Origin: Synchiropus splendidus
Taxonomy: Eukaryota > Chordata > Actinopteri > Syngnathiformes > Callionymidae
Direction: 5' to 3'
Assembly: GCF_027744825.2 (NCBI RefSeq)
Contig: NC_071349.1
Span: forward strand, 2,480,001 to 2,544,000
DNA length: 64,000 bases
The notes beneath the pieces were generated by a model. That model was not told the origin of the DNA. It saw only the letters and a list, made by a program, of their open reading frames with translations, and did no database searches. Below, one piece after another: positions 1 through 12,865 of this stretch (the stretch's first letter is position 1; every line of letters starts with the position of its first letter). Made by a program: the position numbers and the translations under genes.

Positions 1-135
1 GAACCCACCTTATCTCTGGCTGAAAACGCATTTTCTGCTTTGCGCCATAACTTTACTGGGAATCTTTAGAACATGAAATTTTCAACTCCCACTATAGCAG
101 AAAGAGTCTTTTTAGTAGTTACACATCAAATCTAA
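1..135 (+). repeat. Partial first monomer
   Basis: The window opens at monomer position 54, inside the palindrome ttccggaa, and this partial unit runs to position 188. It belongs to the aacccacc subtype, in which positions 57 and 59 are c instead of t and g. The array therefore continues to the left of the window. Confidence 0.9.
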
Positions 136-3100
136 GCTGTCTGAAGTGTTTTTCCAAAGTTATTAACATTTTTAAGTTTGGCATTCCGGAACCCACCTTA
201 TCGCAGGCTGAAAACGCGTTTTCTGCATTGTTCCTTAACTTTGCAGGGAAGCATCAGAACATGAAATTTTCAGCTCCCACTATGACAAACAGGGTCTTTC
301 TAATAGTTGCACATCAAATCTAAGCTGTCTGAAGCGTTTTTCCAAAGTTATAAACAGTTTTATGTTTGGCGTTCCGGAACCCACCTTATCTCAGGCTGAA
401 AACGCGGTTTCTGCATTGTTCCTTAACTTTGCAGGGAACTTTCTGAACATGAAATTTTCAACTCCCACTATAACAGACAGGGTCTTTCTAGTAGTTGCAC
501 ATCAAATCTAAGTTGTCTGAAGTGTTTTTCGAAAGTTATTAACATTTTTGTGTTTGGCGTTCCGGAATCGACCTTATGTGAGGCTGAAAACGCGTTTTCT
601 GCATTGTGCCGTAACTTTGCAGGGAATTTTCAGAACATGAAATTTTCACCTCCCACTATAGCAGAAAGGGTCTTTCTAGTAGTTGCAAATCAAATCTAAG
701 CTGTCTGAAGTGTTTTTCCAAAGTTCTCAACATTTTTATGTTTGGCGTTCTGGAACCCACCTTATCTCAGGCTGAAAACGCATTTTCTGCATTGTGCCAT
801 AACTTTGCAGGAAAGCTGCATAATATGAAATTTTCACCTCCCACTATAGCAGATAGGGTCTTTCTAGTAGTTGCACATCAAATCTAAGCTGTCTGAAGTG
901 TATTTCCAAAGTTATCAACATTTTTATGTTTGCCGTTCTGAAATCAACCTCATCTCAGGCTGAAAACGAGTTTTACGCATTGTGCCATAACTTTGCAGCG
1001 AAGGTTCAGAACATGAAATTTTCACCTCCCACTATAGCAGAAAGGGTCTTTCTCGTAGTTGCACATCAAATCTAAGCTGTCTGAAGTGTTTGTCCAAAGT
1101 TATCAACATTTTTATGTTTGGCGTTCCGGAATCAACCTTATCTCAGGCTGAAAACGCGTTTTCTGCATTGTGCTATAACTTTGCAGGGAAATTTCAGAAC
1201 ATGACATTTTCACCTCCCACTATAGCATAAAGGGTCTCTCTAGTAGTTGCACATCAAATCTAAGCTGTCTGAAGTGTTTTTCGGAAGTTATCAACATTTT
1301 TATATTTGGCGTTCCGGAATCGACCTTATGTGAGGCTGAAAACGCGTTTTCTGCATTGTGCCATAACTTTGCAGCGAAGCTTCAGAACAAAAAAATTTCA
1401 CCTCCCACTATAGCAGAAAGGGTCTTTCTAGTAGTTGCACATCAAATCTAAGCTGTCTGAAGTGTTTTTCCAAAGTTATCAACATTTTTATGTTTGGCAT
1501 TCCGGAATTGACCTTATGTGTGGCTGAAAACGTGTTTTCTGCATTGTGACATAACTTTGCAGGGCAGCTTCAGAACATGAAATTTTAACCTCCCACGATA
1601 ACAGAAAGGGTCTTTCTAGTAGTTGCACATCAAATCGAAGCTGTTTGAATTGTTTTTCCAAAGTTATCAACACTTTTATGTTTGGTTTTCCGGAATCACC
1701 CTTATCTCAGCCTGAAAACGGGTTTTACGCATTGTGCCATAACTTCTCAGGGAAGCTTCAGAACATGAAATGTTCACCTCCCATTATAGCAGAAAGGGTC
1801 TTTCTAGTAGTTGCAGATCAAATATAAGCTGTCTGAAGTGTTTTTCCAAAGTTAACAGCATTTTTATGTTTGGCGTTCCGGAATCAACCTTATGTGAGGC
1901 TGAAAACGCGTTTTCTGCATTTGCCGTAACTTTCCAGGGAATTTTCAGAACATGAAATTTTCACCTCCCACTATAGCAGAAAGGGTCTTTCTGGTAGTTG
2001 CAAATCAAATCTAAGCTGTCTGAAGTGTTTTTCCAAAGTTATCAACATTTTTATGTTTGGCGTTCCGTAACCCACCTTATCTCAGGCTGAAAACGCCTTT
2101 TCTGCATTGTGCGATAACTTTGCAGGGAAGCTTGAGAACATGGAATGTTCACCTCCCACTATAGTAGAAATGGTCTTTCTAGTAGTTGCACATCAATTCT
2201 ATGCAGTCTGAAGTGTTTTTCCAAAGTTATCAACATTTTTACGTTTGGCGTTCTGGAACCCACCTTATCCCAGGCTGAAAACGCGTTTTCTGCATTGTGC
2301 CATAACATTGCAGGGAAGCTTCAGAACATGAAATTTTCACCTCCCACTATTGCAGAAAGGGTCTTTCTGGTAGTTGCACATCAAATCAAAGCTGTCTGAA
2401 GTGTTTTTCCAAAGTTATCAACATTTTTATGTTTGGCGTTCTGGAACCCACCTTATCTCAGGCTGAAAACGCGTTTCCTGCATTGTGCCATAACTTTGCA
2501 GGGAGACTTCAGAACATGAAATTTTCTCCTCCCACTATAGCATAAAGGGTATTTCTAGTAGTTGCCCATCAAATCTAAGTTGTCTGAAGTGTTTTTTCAA
2601 AGTTATCAACATTTTATGTGTGGCGTTCCGGAACCCACCTTATCTCAGGCTGAAAGCAGGTTTTCTGCATTGTGCCATAACTTTGCAGGGAAGCTTCAGA
2701 ACATGAAATGTTCACCTCCAACTATAGCAGAAAGGGTCTTTCTAGTAGTTGCACAGCAAATCTAAGCTGTTTGAAGTGTTTTTCGAAAGTTAACACCATT
2801 TTTATGTATGGCGTTCCAGAAACAACCTTATATCAGGCTGAAAACGCGTTTTACGCAATTTGCCATAACTTTGCAGGAAAGATTCAGAACTTGAAATTTT
2901 CACCTCCCACTACAGCAGAAAGGGTCTTTCTAGTAGTTGCACATCAAATCTAAGCTGTCTGAAGTGTTTTTCCAAAGTTATCAACATTTTTATGTTTGGC
3001 GTTCTGGAACCCACCTTATCTCAGGCTGAAAACGCGTTTCCTGCATTGTGCCATAACTTTGCAATGACGCTTCAGAACATGTTATTTTTTCTTCCCACTA

Positions 3101-3940
3101 TAGCAGAAAGGGTCTTACTAGTAGTTGCACATCAAATCTAAGCTGTCTGAATTGTTTTTCAAAGTTATCAACTTTTTTATGTTTGGCGTTCTGGAACCCA
3201 CCTAATCTCAGGCTGAAAACGCGTTTTCTGCTTTGTGGCATAACTATGCAGGGAAGCTTCAGAACATGAAATTTTCACATCCCACTGTAGCAGAAAGGGT
3301 CTTTCTAGTAGTTGCACATCAAATCTAAGATGTCTGAAGTGTTTTTCGAAAGTCATCAACATTTTTATGTTTTCCGTTCCAGAATCGACCTTATCTCAGG
3401 CTGAAAACGCGTTTTCTGCATTGTGCCAAAACTTTGCATTGATGATTCCGAACATGAAATTTTCAGGTCCCACAATAGCAGAAAGGGTCTTTCTAGTAGT
3501 TGCTCAAAAAATCTAAGCTGTCTGATGTGTTTTTCCAAAGTTATCAACATTTTTATGTTTGGTGTTCCGGAATCAACCTTATCTCAGGCTGAAAACAGGT
3601 TTTCTGCATTGTGCCATAACTTTGCAGGGAAGCTTCAGAACATGAAATGTTCACCTCCAACTATAGCAGAAAGGGTCTTTCTAGTAGTTGCACAGCAAAT
3701 CTAAGCTGTTTGAAGTGTTTTTCCAAAGTTAACACCATTTTTATGTATGGCGTTCCGGAATCGACCTTATCTCAGGCTGAAAACGCGTTTTCTGCATTGT
3801 CCCATAACTTTGCAGGGAAGCTTCAGAACATGAAATTTTCAAATCCCACTATAGCAGAAAGCGTCTTTCTATCAGTTGCACATCAAATCTAAGCTGTCTG
3901 AAGTGTTTCTCCAAAGTTATCAACATTTTTATGTTTGGCG

Positions 3941-3948
3941 TTCCGGAA
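3941..3948. other. Palindrome TTCCGGAA (monomer positions 49-56)
   Basis: A perfect 8 bp dyad seen here in the reference monomer and repeated in a large share of units. Its central CpG is often decayed to ctgg or ccag, and those changes break the symmetry. It is the first of three dyads per unit, centred 29 bp from the next. Confidence 0.85.
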
Positions 3949-3966
3949 TCGACCTTATCTCAGGCT

Positions 3967-3980
3967 GAAAACGCGTTTTC
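3967..3980. other. 14 bp perfect palindrome GAAAACGCGTTTTC (positions 75-88)
   Basis: The sequence equals its own reverse complement over 14 bp and holds two overlapping CpGs in an MluI site. It is the longest exact dyad in the monomer. Common decayed versions read cgtg, cgca or catg at the centre. It could form a small cruciform, or serve as a binding site for a dimeric protein. Neither is shown by sequence alone. Confidence 0.9.
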
Positions 3981-4004
3981 TGCATTGTGCCATAACTTTG
4001 CAGG

Positions 4005-4012
4005 GAAGCTTC
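4005..4012. other. Palindrome GAAGCTTC with HindIII site (positions 113-120)
   Basis: A perfect 8 bp dyad present in most monomers. It predicts a HindIII ladder of about 188 bp steps, with dimers and trimers where variants such as gaatcttc or gaaacttc replace it. Confidence 0.9.
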
Positions 4013-4080
4013 AGAACATGAAATTTTCACATCCCACTATAGCAGAAAGGGTCTTTCTAGTAGTTGCACATCAAATCTAA

Positions 4081-4272
4081 GCTGTCTGAAGTGTTTTTCC
4101 AAAGTGATCAAATTTTTATGTTTGGCGTTCTGGAATCGACCTTATCTCACGCTGAAAACGCATTTTACGCATTGTGCCATAACTTTGTAGGTAAGCTTCA
4201 GAACATAAAATTTTATTTTCACCTCCCACTATAGCAGAAATGGTCTTTCGAGTAGTTGCACATCAAATCTAA
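4081..4272 (+). repeat. 192 bp monomer with a 5 bp insertion
   Basis: Near 4,206-4,222 the usual gaaattttcacc reads taaaattttattttcacc, a 5 bp gain that duplicates the atttt tract, as expected of replication slippage. A 1 bp loss near 4,110 (gtgatcaaattttt) brings the unit to 192 bp, and the next unit begins exactly at 4,273. Confidence 0.8.
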
Positions 4273-7200
4273 GCTGTCTGAAATGTTTTTCCAAAGTTAT
4301 CAACATTTTTATGTTTGGCGTTCCGGAACCCACCTTATCTCAAGCTGAAAACGCGTTTTCTGCGTTGTGACATAAATTTGCATAGAAGCTTCAGAACATG
4401 AAATTTTCACCTCCCACTATAGCAGAAAGGGTCTTTCTAGTAGTTGCACATCAAATCTAAACTGTCTGAAGTGTTTTTCCAAAGTTATCAACACTTTTAT
4501 GTTTGGCGTTCCGGAATCGACCTTTTCTGACGCTCAAAATGCGTTTTCTGCTTTGTGCCATAACTGAGCTGGGAAGCTTCAGAACATGAAATTTTAACCT
4601 CCCACTCTAGCAGAAACGGTCTTTCTAGTAGTTGCACATCAAATGTAAGCTGTCTGAAGTGTTTTTCCAAAGTTATCAACATTTTTATGTTTGGCGTTCC
4701 GGAACCCACCTTTTCTCAGGCTGAAAACGGGTTTTCCGCAATATGCCATAACTTTGCAGGGAAGCTTAAGAACATGACATTTTCACCTCCCACTATAGTA
4801 GAAAGGGTCTTTCTAGTAGTTGCACATCATATCTAAGCTGTCTGAAGTGTTTTTCCAAAGTTATCAACACTTTTATGTTTGGCGTTCCGGAATCGACCTT
4901 ATCTCAGGCTGAAAATGCATTTTCTGCATTGTGCCATAACTTTGCAGGGAAGCTTCAGAACATGAAATTTTCACATCCCACTATAGCAGAAAGGGTCTTT
5001 CTGGTAGTTGCACATCAAATCGAAGCTGTCTGAAGTGTTTTTCCAAAGTTATCAACATTTTTATGTTTGGCGTTCCGGAACCCACCTTATCTCAGGCTGA
5101 AAACATGTTTCTTTCTTTGTGCCATAACTGAGCAGGGAAGCTTCAGAACATGAAATTTTAACCTCCCACTCTAGCAGAAACGGTCTTTCTAGTAGTTGCA
5201 CATCAAATGTAAGCTGTCTGAAGTGTTTTTCCAAAGTTATCAACATTTTTATATTTGGCGTTCCGGAACCCACCTAATCTCTGGCTGAAAACGCGTTTTC
5301 TGCATTGTGCCTTTACTTTTCTGGGGAGCTTCAGAACATGGAATTTTGACCTCCCACCATAACAGAAAGGGTCTTTCTAGTCGTTGTACATCAAATCTAA
5401 GCTGTCTTAAGTGTTTTTCGAAAGTTATCAACATTTATATGTTTGGCGTTCCGGAACCCCCCTTATCTCAGACTGAAAACGCGTTTTCTGGATTGTGCCA
5501 TAACTTTGCAGGGAAGCTTCAAAACATGAAATTTTCAACCTCCCACTATAGTAGAAAGGGTCTTTCTAGTAGGTGCACATCAAATCTAAGCTGTCTGAAG
5601 TGTTTTTCGAAAGTTATCAACATTTTTGTGTTTGGCATTCCGGAACCCATCTTATCTCAGGCTGAAAACGTATTTTCTGCATTGTGCCATAACTTTGCAG
5701 GGAAGCTTCAGAACATAAAATTTTCACCTCCCACAATATCAGAAAGGGTCTTTCTAGTAGTTGCACATCAAATCTATGCTGTCTGAAGTGTTTTTCCAAA
5801 GATGTCAACAATTTTATTTTTGGCGTTCCGAAACCCACCTTATCTGAGGCTCAAAACGCGTTTTCTGCATTGTGCCATATATTCTAAGGGAAGGTTCAGA
5901 ACATGAAATTTTCACCTCCCACTATAGCAGAAAGGGTCTTTCTAGTAGTTGCACATCAAATCTAAGCTATCTGAAGTGTTTTTCCAAAGTTATCAACATT
6001 TTTATGTTTGGCGTTCCGGAATCAACCTTATCACAGTCTGAACACCCGTTTTCTGCATTGTGCCATATCTTTGCAGGGATGCATCAGAACATGACATTTT
6101 AAAGTTCCACTATAGCAGAAAAGGTCTTTCTAGTAGTTGCACATCAAATCTAAGCTGTCTGAAGTGTTTTTCCAAAGTTATCAACATTTTTATGTTTGGC
6201 GTTCCTGAATGGACCTTTTCTCAGGCTGAAAACGCGTTTCACGCATTGTTCCATAACTTTGCAGGGAAGCTTCAGAACATGAAATTTTCACCTCCCACAA
6301 TGGCAGAAAGGGTCTTTCTAGTATTTGCACATCAAATCTAAGCTGTCTGAAGTGTTTTTCCAAAGTTATAAACATTTTTATGTTTGGCGTTACGGAATCG
6401 ACCTTATCTCAGGCTGAATACGCGTTTTCTGCATTGTGCCATAACTTTGCAGGGAATCTTCAGAACATGAAATTTTCACCTCCCACTATAGCAGAAAGGG
6501 TCTTTTTAGTAGTTGCACATCAAATCTAAGCTGTTTGAAGTCTTTTTCCAAAGTTATCAACATTTTTATGCTTGGCGTTCCGAAACCCACCTTATCTCAG
6601 GCTGAAAACGCGTTTTTTGCATTGTGCCATAACTTTGCAGAGAAGCTTCAGAACATGAAATTTTCACTTCCCACTATAGCAGAAAGGGTCTTTCTAGTAG
6701 TTGCACATTAAAGTCTAAGCTGTCTGAAGTGTTTTTCCAAAGTTATCAACATTCTTATGTTTGGCGTTCCGGAATAAACCTTATCTCAGACTGAAAACGT
6801 GTTTTCTGCATTGTGCCATAACTTTGGAGGGAAACTTCAGAACATGAAATTTTCACCTCCAACTATAGCAGAAAGTTTCTTTCTAGTAGTTGCACATCAA
6901 ATCTAACCTGTTTGAAGTGTTTTTCCAAAGTTAACACCATTTTTATGTTTGGCGTTCCAGAAACAACCTTATCTCAGGCTGAAAACGCGTTTCCTGCATT
7001 GTGGCATCACTTTGCAGGGATGCTTCAGAACATGAAATTTTCACTTCCCACTGTAGCAGAAAGGGTCTTTCGAGTAGTTGCACATCAAATCTAAGCTGTC
7101 TGAAGTGTTTTTCCAAAGTGATCAACATTTTTATGTTTGGCGTCCTGGAACCCTCCTAATCTCAGGCTGAAAACGCGTTTTCTGCATTGTGCCATAACTT

Positions 7201-10200
7201 TTCAGGTAGGCTTCAGAACAAATATTTTCCACTTCCCACTATAGCAGAAAGGGTCTTTCTGGTAGTTGCACATGAAATCTAAGCTGTCTGAAGTGTTTTT
7301 CCAAAGTTATCAAGATTCTTATGTTTGGCGTTCCGGAATCAACCTTATCTCAGACTGAAAACGTGTTTTCTGCATTGTGCCATATCTTTGGAGGGAAACT
7401 TCAGAACATGAAATTTTCACCTCCAACTATAGCAGAAAGGTTTTTTCTAGTAGTTGCACATCAAATCTAACCTGTTTGAAGTGTTTTTCCAAAGTTATCA
7501 ACATTTTTATGTTTGGCGTCCTGGAACCCTCCTAATCTCAGGCTGAAAACGCGTTTTCTGCATTGTGCCATAACTTTGCAGGGAAGCTTCAGAAAATGAA
7601 ATTTTAACCTCCCAATATAGCAGAAAGGGTCTTTCTAGTAGTTGCACATCAAATCTAAGCTGTCTGAAGTGTTTTTCCAAAGTTATCAACATTTTTATGT
7701 TTGGTGTTCCTGAATCGACCTTTTCTCATGCTGAAAACGCGTTTTCTGCATTGTGTCATAACTTTGCAGGGAAGCTTCAGAACATGACATTTTCACCTCC
7801 CACTATAGCATAACGGGTCTCTCTAGTAGTTGCACATCAAATCTAAGCTGTCTGAAGTGTTTTTCCAGAATTATGAACCTTTTTATGTTTGGCGTTCCGG
7901 AATCGACCTAATCTCAGGCTGAAAACGCGTTTTACGCATTGTGCCATAACTTTGCAGGAAAGCTTCAGAACATGAAATTTTCACCTCCCACTATAGCAGA
8001 AAGGGTCTTTCTAGTAGTTGCACATCAAATCTAAGCTGTCTAAAGAGTTTTTCCAAAGTTATCAATATTTTTATGTTTGGCGTTCCAGAAACAACCTTAT
8101 CTCAGGCTGAAAACGCGTTTCCTGCATTGTTGCATCACTTTGCAGGGATGCTTCAGAACATGAAATTTTCACTTCCCACTGTAGCAGAAAGGGTCTTTCG
8201 AGTAGTTGCACATCAAATCTAAGCTGTCTGAAGTGTTTTTCCAAAGTGATCAACATTTTTATGGTTGGTGTTCCTGAATCCACCTTATCTCAGGCTGAAA
8301 ACGCGTTTCCTGCATTGTGCCATAACTTTGCAGGGAATCTTCAGAACATGAAATTTTCACCTCCGACTACAGCAGAAAGGGTCTTTCTAGTAGTTGCACA
8401 TCAAATCTAAGCTGTCTGAAATGTTTTTCTAAAGTTATCAACATTTTTACGTTTGGCGTTCCAGAATCGACCTTATCTCAGGCTGAAAACGCGTTGTCTG
8501 CATTGTGCCATAACTTTGCATGGAAGCTTCCGAACATGAAATGTTCACGTCCCACTATAGCAGAAAGGGTATTTCTAGTAGTTGCACATTAAATCTAAGC
8601 TGTCTGAAGTGTTGTTCCAAAGTTATCAACATTTTTACGTTTGGCGTTTCGGAAACCACCTTGTCTCAGGCTGAAAACGCGTTTTCTGCATTGTGCCATA
8701 ACTTCTCAGGGAAGCTTCAGAACATGAAATGTTCACCTCCGACGATAGCAGAAAGGGTCTTTCTAGTAGTTGCACACCAAATCTAAGCTGTCTGAAGTGT
8801 TTTTCCAAAATTATCAACATTTTTATGTTTGGCGTTCCTGAATCGACCTTATCTCAGGCTGAAAACGCGTTTTCGGCATTGTGCCATAACTTTCAAGGGA
8901 AGCTTCAGAACATGAAATTTTCAGGTCCCACTATAGCAGAAAGGGTCTTTCTAGTAGTTGCACATGAAATCTAAACTGTCTGAAGTGTTTTTCGAAAGTT
9001 TTCAACATTTTTATGGTTGGTGTTCCTGAATCCACCTTATCTCAGGCTGAAAACGCGTTTCCTGCATTGTGCCATAACTTTGCAGGGAATCTTCAGAACA
9101 TGAAATTTTCACCTCCGACTACAGCAGAAAGGGTCTTTCTAGTAGTTGCACATCAAATCTAAGCTGTCTGAAGTGTTTTTCGAAAGTTTTCAACATTTTT
9201 ATGTTTGGTGTTCCTGAATCGACATTATCTCAGGCTGAAAACGCGTTTTACGCATTGTGCCATAACTTTGCATAAAGCTTCCAAACATGAAATTTTCACC
9301 TCCCACGATAACAGAAACGGTCTTTCTAGTAGTTGCAGATCAAAACTAAGCTGTCTGAAATGTTTTTCCAAAGTTATCAACAGTTTTATGTTTGGCATTC
9401 CGGAATCGACCTTATCTCAGGCTGTAAACGCGTTTTCTGCATTGTGCCATACCTTTGCAGGGAAGCTTCAGAACATGAAATTTTCACCTCCCACTATAGC
9501 AGAAAGGGTCTTTCTAGTAATTGCAAATCAAATCTAAGCTGTCTGAAGTGTTTTTCCAAAGTTATCAACATTTTTATGTTTGGCGTTCCGGAATCTACTT
9601 TATCTCAGGCTGAAAACGTGTTTTACGCATTGTCCCATAACTTTGCATAAAACTTCAGAACATTACATTTTCACCTCCCACTATAGCAGAAAGGGTCTTT
9701 CTCGTAGTTGCACGTCAAATCTAAGCTGACAGATGTATTTTTCCGAAGTTATCAACATTTTTATGTTTGGCGCTCCGGAATCGACCTTATCTCAGGCTGA
9801 AAACGTCTTTTACACATTGTTTCATAACTTTGCAGGGAAGCTTCAGAACATCAAATTTTCACCTCCCACTGTAATAGAAAGGGTCTTTCTAGTAGTTGCA
9901 CATCAAATCTAAGCTGTCTGAAGTGTTTTTCCAAAGTTATCAACATTTTTATGTTTGGCCTTCCGGAATCGACCTTATCTGAGGCTGAAAACGCGTTTTA
10001 CGCATTGTGCCATAACTTTGCAGGGAAGCTTCATAACATGAAATTTTCAAATCCCACTATCGCAGAAAGGGTCTTTCTAGTAGTTGCACATCAAATCTAA
10101 CCTGTTTGAAGTGTTTTTCCAAAGTTATCAACATTTTTATGTTTGGCGTCCTGGAACCCTCCTAATCTCAGGCTGAAAACGCGTTTTCTGCATTGTGCCA

Positions 10201-11605
10201 TAACTTTGCAGGGAAGCTTCAGAAAATGAAATTTTAACCTCCCAATATAGCAGAAAGGGTCTTTCTAGTAGTTGCACATCAAATCTAAGCTGTCTGAAGT
10301 GTTTTTCCAAAGTTATCAACATTTTTATGTTTGGCATTCCGGAATCGACCTTATCTCAGGCTGAAAACGCGTTTTCTGCATTGTGCCATAACTTTGCAGG
10401 GAAGCTACAGAACATGAAATTTTCACCTCCCACTATAGCAGAAAGGGTTTTTCTATTAGTTGCACATCAAATCTATGCTGTCTGAAGTGTTCTTCCAAAG
10501 TTATCAACATTTTTATGTTTGGCGTTCCGGAACCCACCTTATCTCAGGCTGTAAACGCTTTTTTTGCATTGTGCCATAACTTTGGAGGGAAGCTTCAGAA
10601 CATTAGATTTTCAATTCCCATTATAGCAGAAAGGGTCTTTCTCATACTTGCACATCAAATCTAAACTGTCTGAAGTGTTTTTTGAAAGTTTTCAACATTT
10701 TTATGTTTGGAGTTCCTGAATCGATCTTATCTCAGGCTGAAAACGCGTTTTCTGCAATGTGCCATAACTTTGCAGGGAAGCTTCAGAACATGAAATTTTC
10801 AACTCCCACTATAGCAGAAGGGGTCTTTCTAGTAGTTGCACATCAAATCTAAGCTGTCTCAAGTGTTTTTCCAAAGTTATCAACATTCTTGTGTTTGGCG
10901 TTCCAGAATCAACCTTATCTCAGGCTGAAAACGCGTTTTCAGCATTGTGCCATCACTTTGCAGGGAAGCTTCAGAACATGAAATTTTCACCTCCCACTAT
11001 AGCAGAAAGTGTCTTTCTAGTAGTTGCACATCAAATCTAAGCTGTCTGAAGTGTTTTTCCAAAGTTATCAACATTTTTATGTTTGGCGTTCTGGAACCCA
11101 CCTTATCTCAGGCTGATAACGCATTTTCTGCATTGTGCCATAACTTTGCAGGGAGACTTCAGAACATGAAATTTTCTCCTCCCACTATAGCAGAAAGGGT
11201 ATTTCTAGTAGTTGCACATCAAATCTAAGTTGTCTGAAGTGTTTTTCCAAAGTTATCAACATTCTTATGTTTGGCGTTCCGGAATCAACCTTATCTCAGA
11301 CAGAAAACGTGTTTTCTGCATTGTACCATAACTTTGCAGGGAAACTTCAGAACATGAAATTTTCACCTCCAACTATAGCAGAAAGGTTCTTTCTAGTAGT
11401 TGCACATCAAATCTAAGCTGTTTGAAGTGTTTTTCCAAAGTTATCAACATTCTTATGTTTGGCAGTCCGGAATCGACCTTTTCTCTGGCTGAAAACGCGT
11501 TTTTCTGCATTGTGCCATAACTTTGCAGGAAAGCTTCAGAACATGAAATTTTTACCTCCCACTATAGCAGAAAGGGTATTTCCAATAGTTGCACATAAAA
11601 TCTAA

Positions 11606-11786
11606 GTTGTGTGAAGTGTTTTTCCAAAGTTATCAACATTTTTATGTTTGGCGTTCCGGATCGCACCTTATTGAAAACGCGTTTTCTGTATTGTGCCATA
11701 ACTTTGCAGGAAAGCTGCAGAATATGAAATTTCCAACTCCCACTATAGCAGAAAGGGTCTTTCTAGTAGTTGCACATCAAATCTAA
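11606..11786 (+). repeat. 181 bp variant monomer, left outlier
   Basis: The segment after ccgga reads tcgcaccttattgaaaac, lacking 7 bp (tctcaggc region) relative to the 188 bp form. The next unit starts exactly at 11,787, which confirms the 181 bp length. The variant monomer at 13,481-13,661 is its 1,875 bp-offset copy, with tcgtacc instead of tcgcacc. Confidence 0.9.
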
Positions 11787-12715
11787 GCTGTTTGAAGTTT
11801 TTTTCCAAAGTTATCAACATTTTTATGTTTGGCGTTCCGGAATCGACCTTATCTCAGGCTGAAAACGCGATTTACGCATTCTGTCATAACTTTGCAGGGA
11901 AGCTTCTGAACATGAAATTTTCACCTCCCACTATAGCAGAAAGGGTCTTTCTAGTAGTTGCACATCAAATCTAAGCTGTCTGAAGTGTTTTTCCAAAGTT
12001 ATCAACATTTTTATGTTTGGCGTTCTGGAACCCACCTTATCTCAGGCTGAAAACGCGTTTTCTGCATTGTGCCATAACTTTGCAGGAAAGCTTCAGAACA
12101 TGAAATTTTCACCTCCCACTATAGCAGAAAGGGTCTTTCTAGTAGTTGCACATCAAATCTAAGTTGTTTGAAGTGTTTTTCCAAAGTTATCAACATTTTT
12201 ATGTTTGGCGTTCTGACATCAACCTCATCTCAGGCTGAAAACGAGTTTTACGCATTGTGCCATAACTTTGCAGCGAAGCTTCAGAACATGAAATTTTCAC
12301 CTCCCACAATAGCAGAAAGGGTCTTTCTCGTAGTTGCGCATCAAATCTAAGCTGTCTGAAGTGTTTTTCGAAAGTTTTCAACATTTTTATGTTTGGTGTT
12401 CCTGAATCGACCTTTTCTCAGGCTGAAAACGCGTTTTCTGCATTGTGCCATAACTTTGCAGGGAAGCTTCAGAACATGACATTTTCACCTACCACTATAG
12501 CAGAAAGGGTTTTTCTAGTAGTTGCATATCAAATCTAAGCTGTCTGAAGTGTTTTTCCAAAGTTATCAACATTTTTATGTTTGGCGTTCTGGAACCCACC
12601 TTATCTCAGGCTAAAAACGCGTTTTCTGGATAGTGCCATAACTTTGCAGAGAGACTTCAGAACATGAAAGCTTAACATCCCACTATAGCAGAATGGGTCT
12701 TTCTAGTAGTTGCAC
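11610..12715 (+). repeat. HOR copy 1, partner of 13,485-14,590 (offset 1,875 bp)
   Basis: About 1.1 kb nearly identical to the block 1,875 bp downstream. I noticed only a handful of differences by eye, including tcgcacc/tcgtacc, ttctgtattg/ttctgcattg and ctgacatc/ctgaaatc. The offset equals ten monomers corrected for one 181 bp unit (-7) and two +1 variants. Identity fades on the left at the start of the 181 bp monomer and on the right at about 12,716. Confidence 0.88.
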
Positions 12716-12865
12716 ATCAAATCTAAGCTGTCTGAAGTGTTTTTCCAAAGTTATCAACATTCTTATGTTTGGCAGTCCGGAATCGACCTTTTCTCTGGCT
12801 GAAAACGCGTTTTTCTGCATTGTGCCATAACTTTGCAGGGAAGCTTCAGAAAATGAACTTTTCAC
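12301..12865 (+). repeat. Three-monomer HOR, 565 bp, copy 1
   Basis: This block is followed directly by an apparently identical copy at 12,866-13,430. The unit is three 188 bp monomers plus 1 bp from a gcgtttttctg variant. Markers inside it are tttgcgcatc-type changes, gaaagcttaacatccc, gcagaatggg and ggcagtccgg. A partial third copy lies at 14,176-14,590. Confidence 0.92.

Larger units (their letters stand above)
3893..4080 (+). repeat. Reference monomer, two differences from the by-eye consensus
   Basis: This 188 bp unit matches the majority base at every position except 17 (c for t) and 139 (a for c). GC content of the consensus is 76 of 188. It contains T runs at positions 14-18, 34-38, 84-87 and 132-135. 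All five CpG dinucleotides of the consensus lie at positions 47, 52, 58, 80 and 82. Because 188 is not a multiple of three, any reading frame shifts at each unit. Confidence 0.9.
1..11605 (+). repeat. Diverged satellite zone with only short local duplications
   Basis: About 62 monomers, mostly distinct from each other by several substitutions. Only short shared blocks stand out: 4.45-4.72 kb matches 5.02-5.28 kb (offset 564 bp, three monomers); about 6.94-7.13 kb matches 8.07-8.26 kb (offset 1,128 bp, six monomers); about 8.24-8.43 kb matches 8.99-9.18 kb (offset 752 bp, four monomers); about 7.46-7.70 kb matches 10.09-10.33 kb (offset 2,630 bp, fourteen monomers). All offsets are whole-monomer multiples to within 2 bp. 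The lack of long HORs suggests this part has been homogenised less recently than the middle of the window. That reading is inference. Confidence 0.8.

Noticed and set aside
5307..5786. Longest open frame, 159 codons on the plus strand
   Set aside because: It exists only because a 1 bp insertion (ttttcaacctccc near 5,535) joins two monomer frames that normally end at the stop in aaatctaagctgtctga. It is satellite sequence throughout, with no start context and no codon-level conservation.
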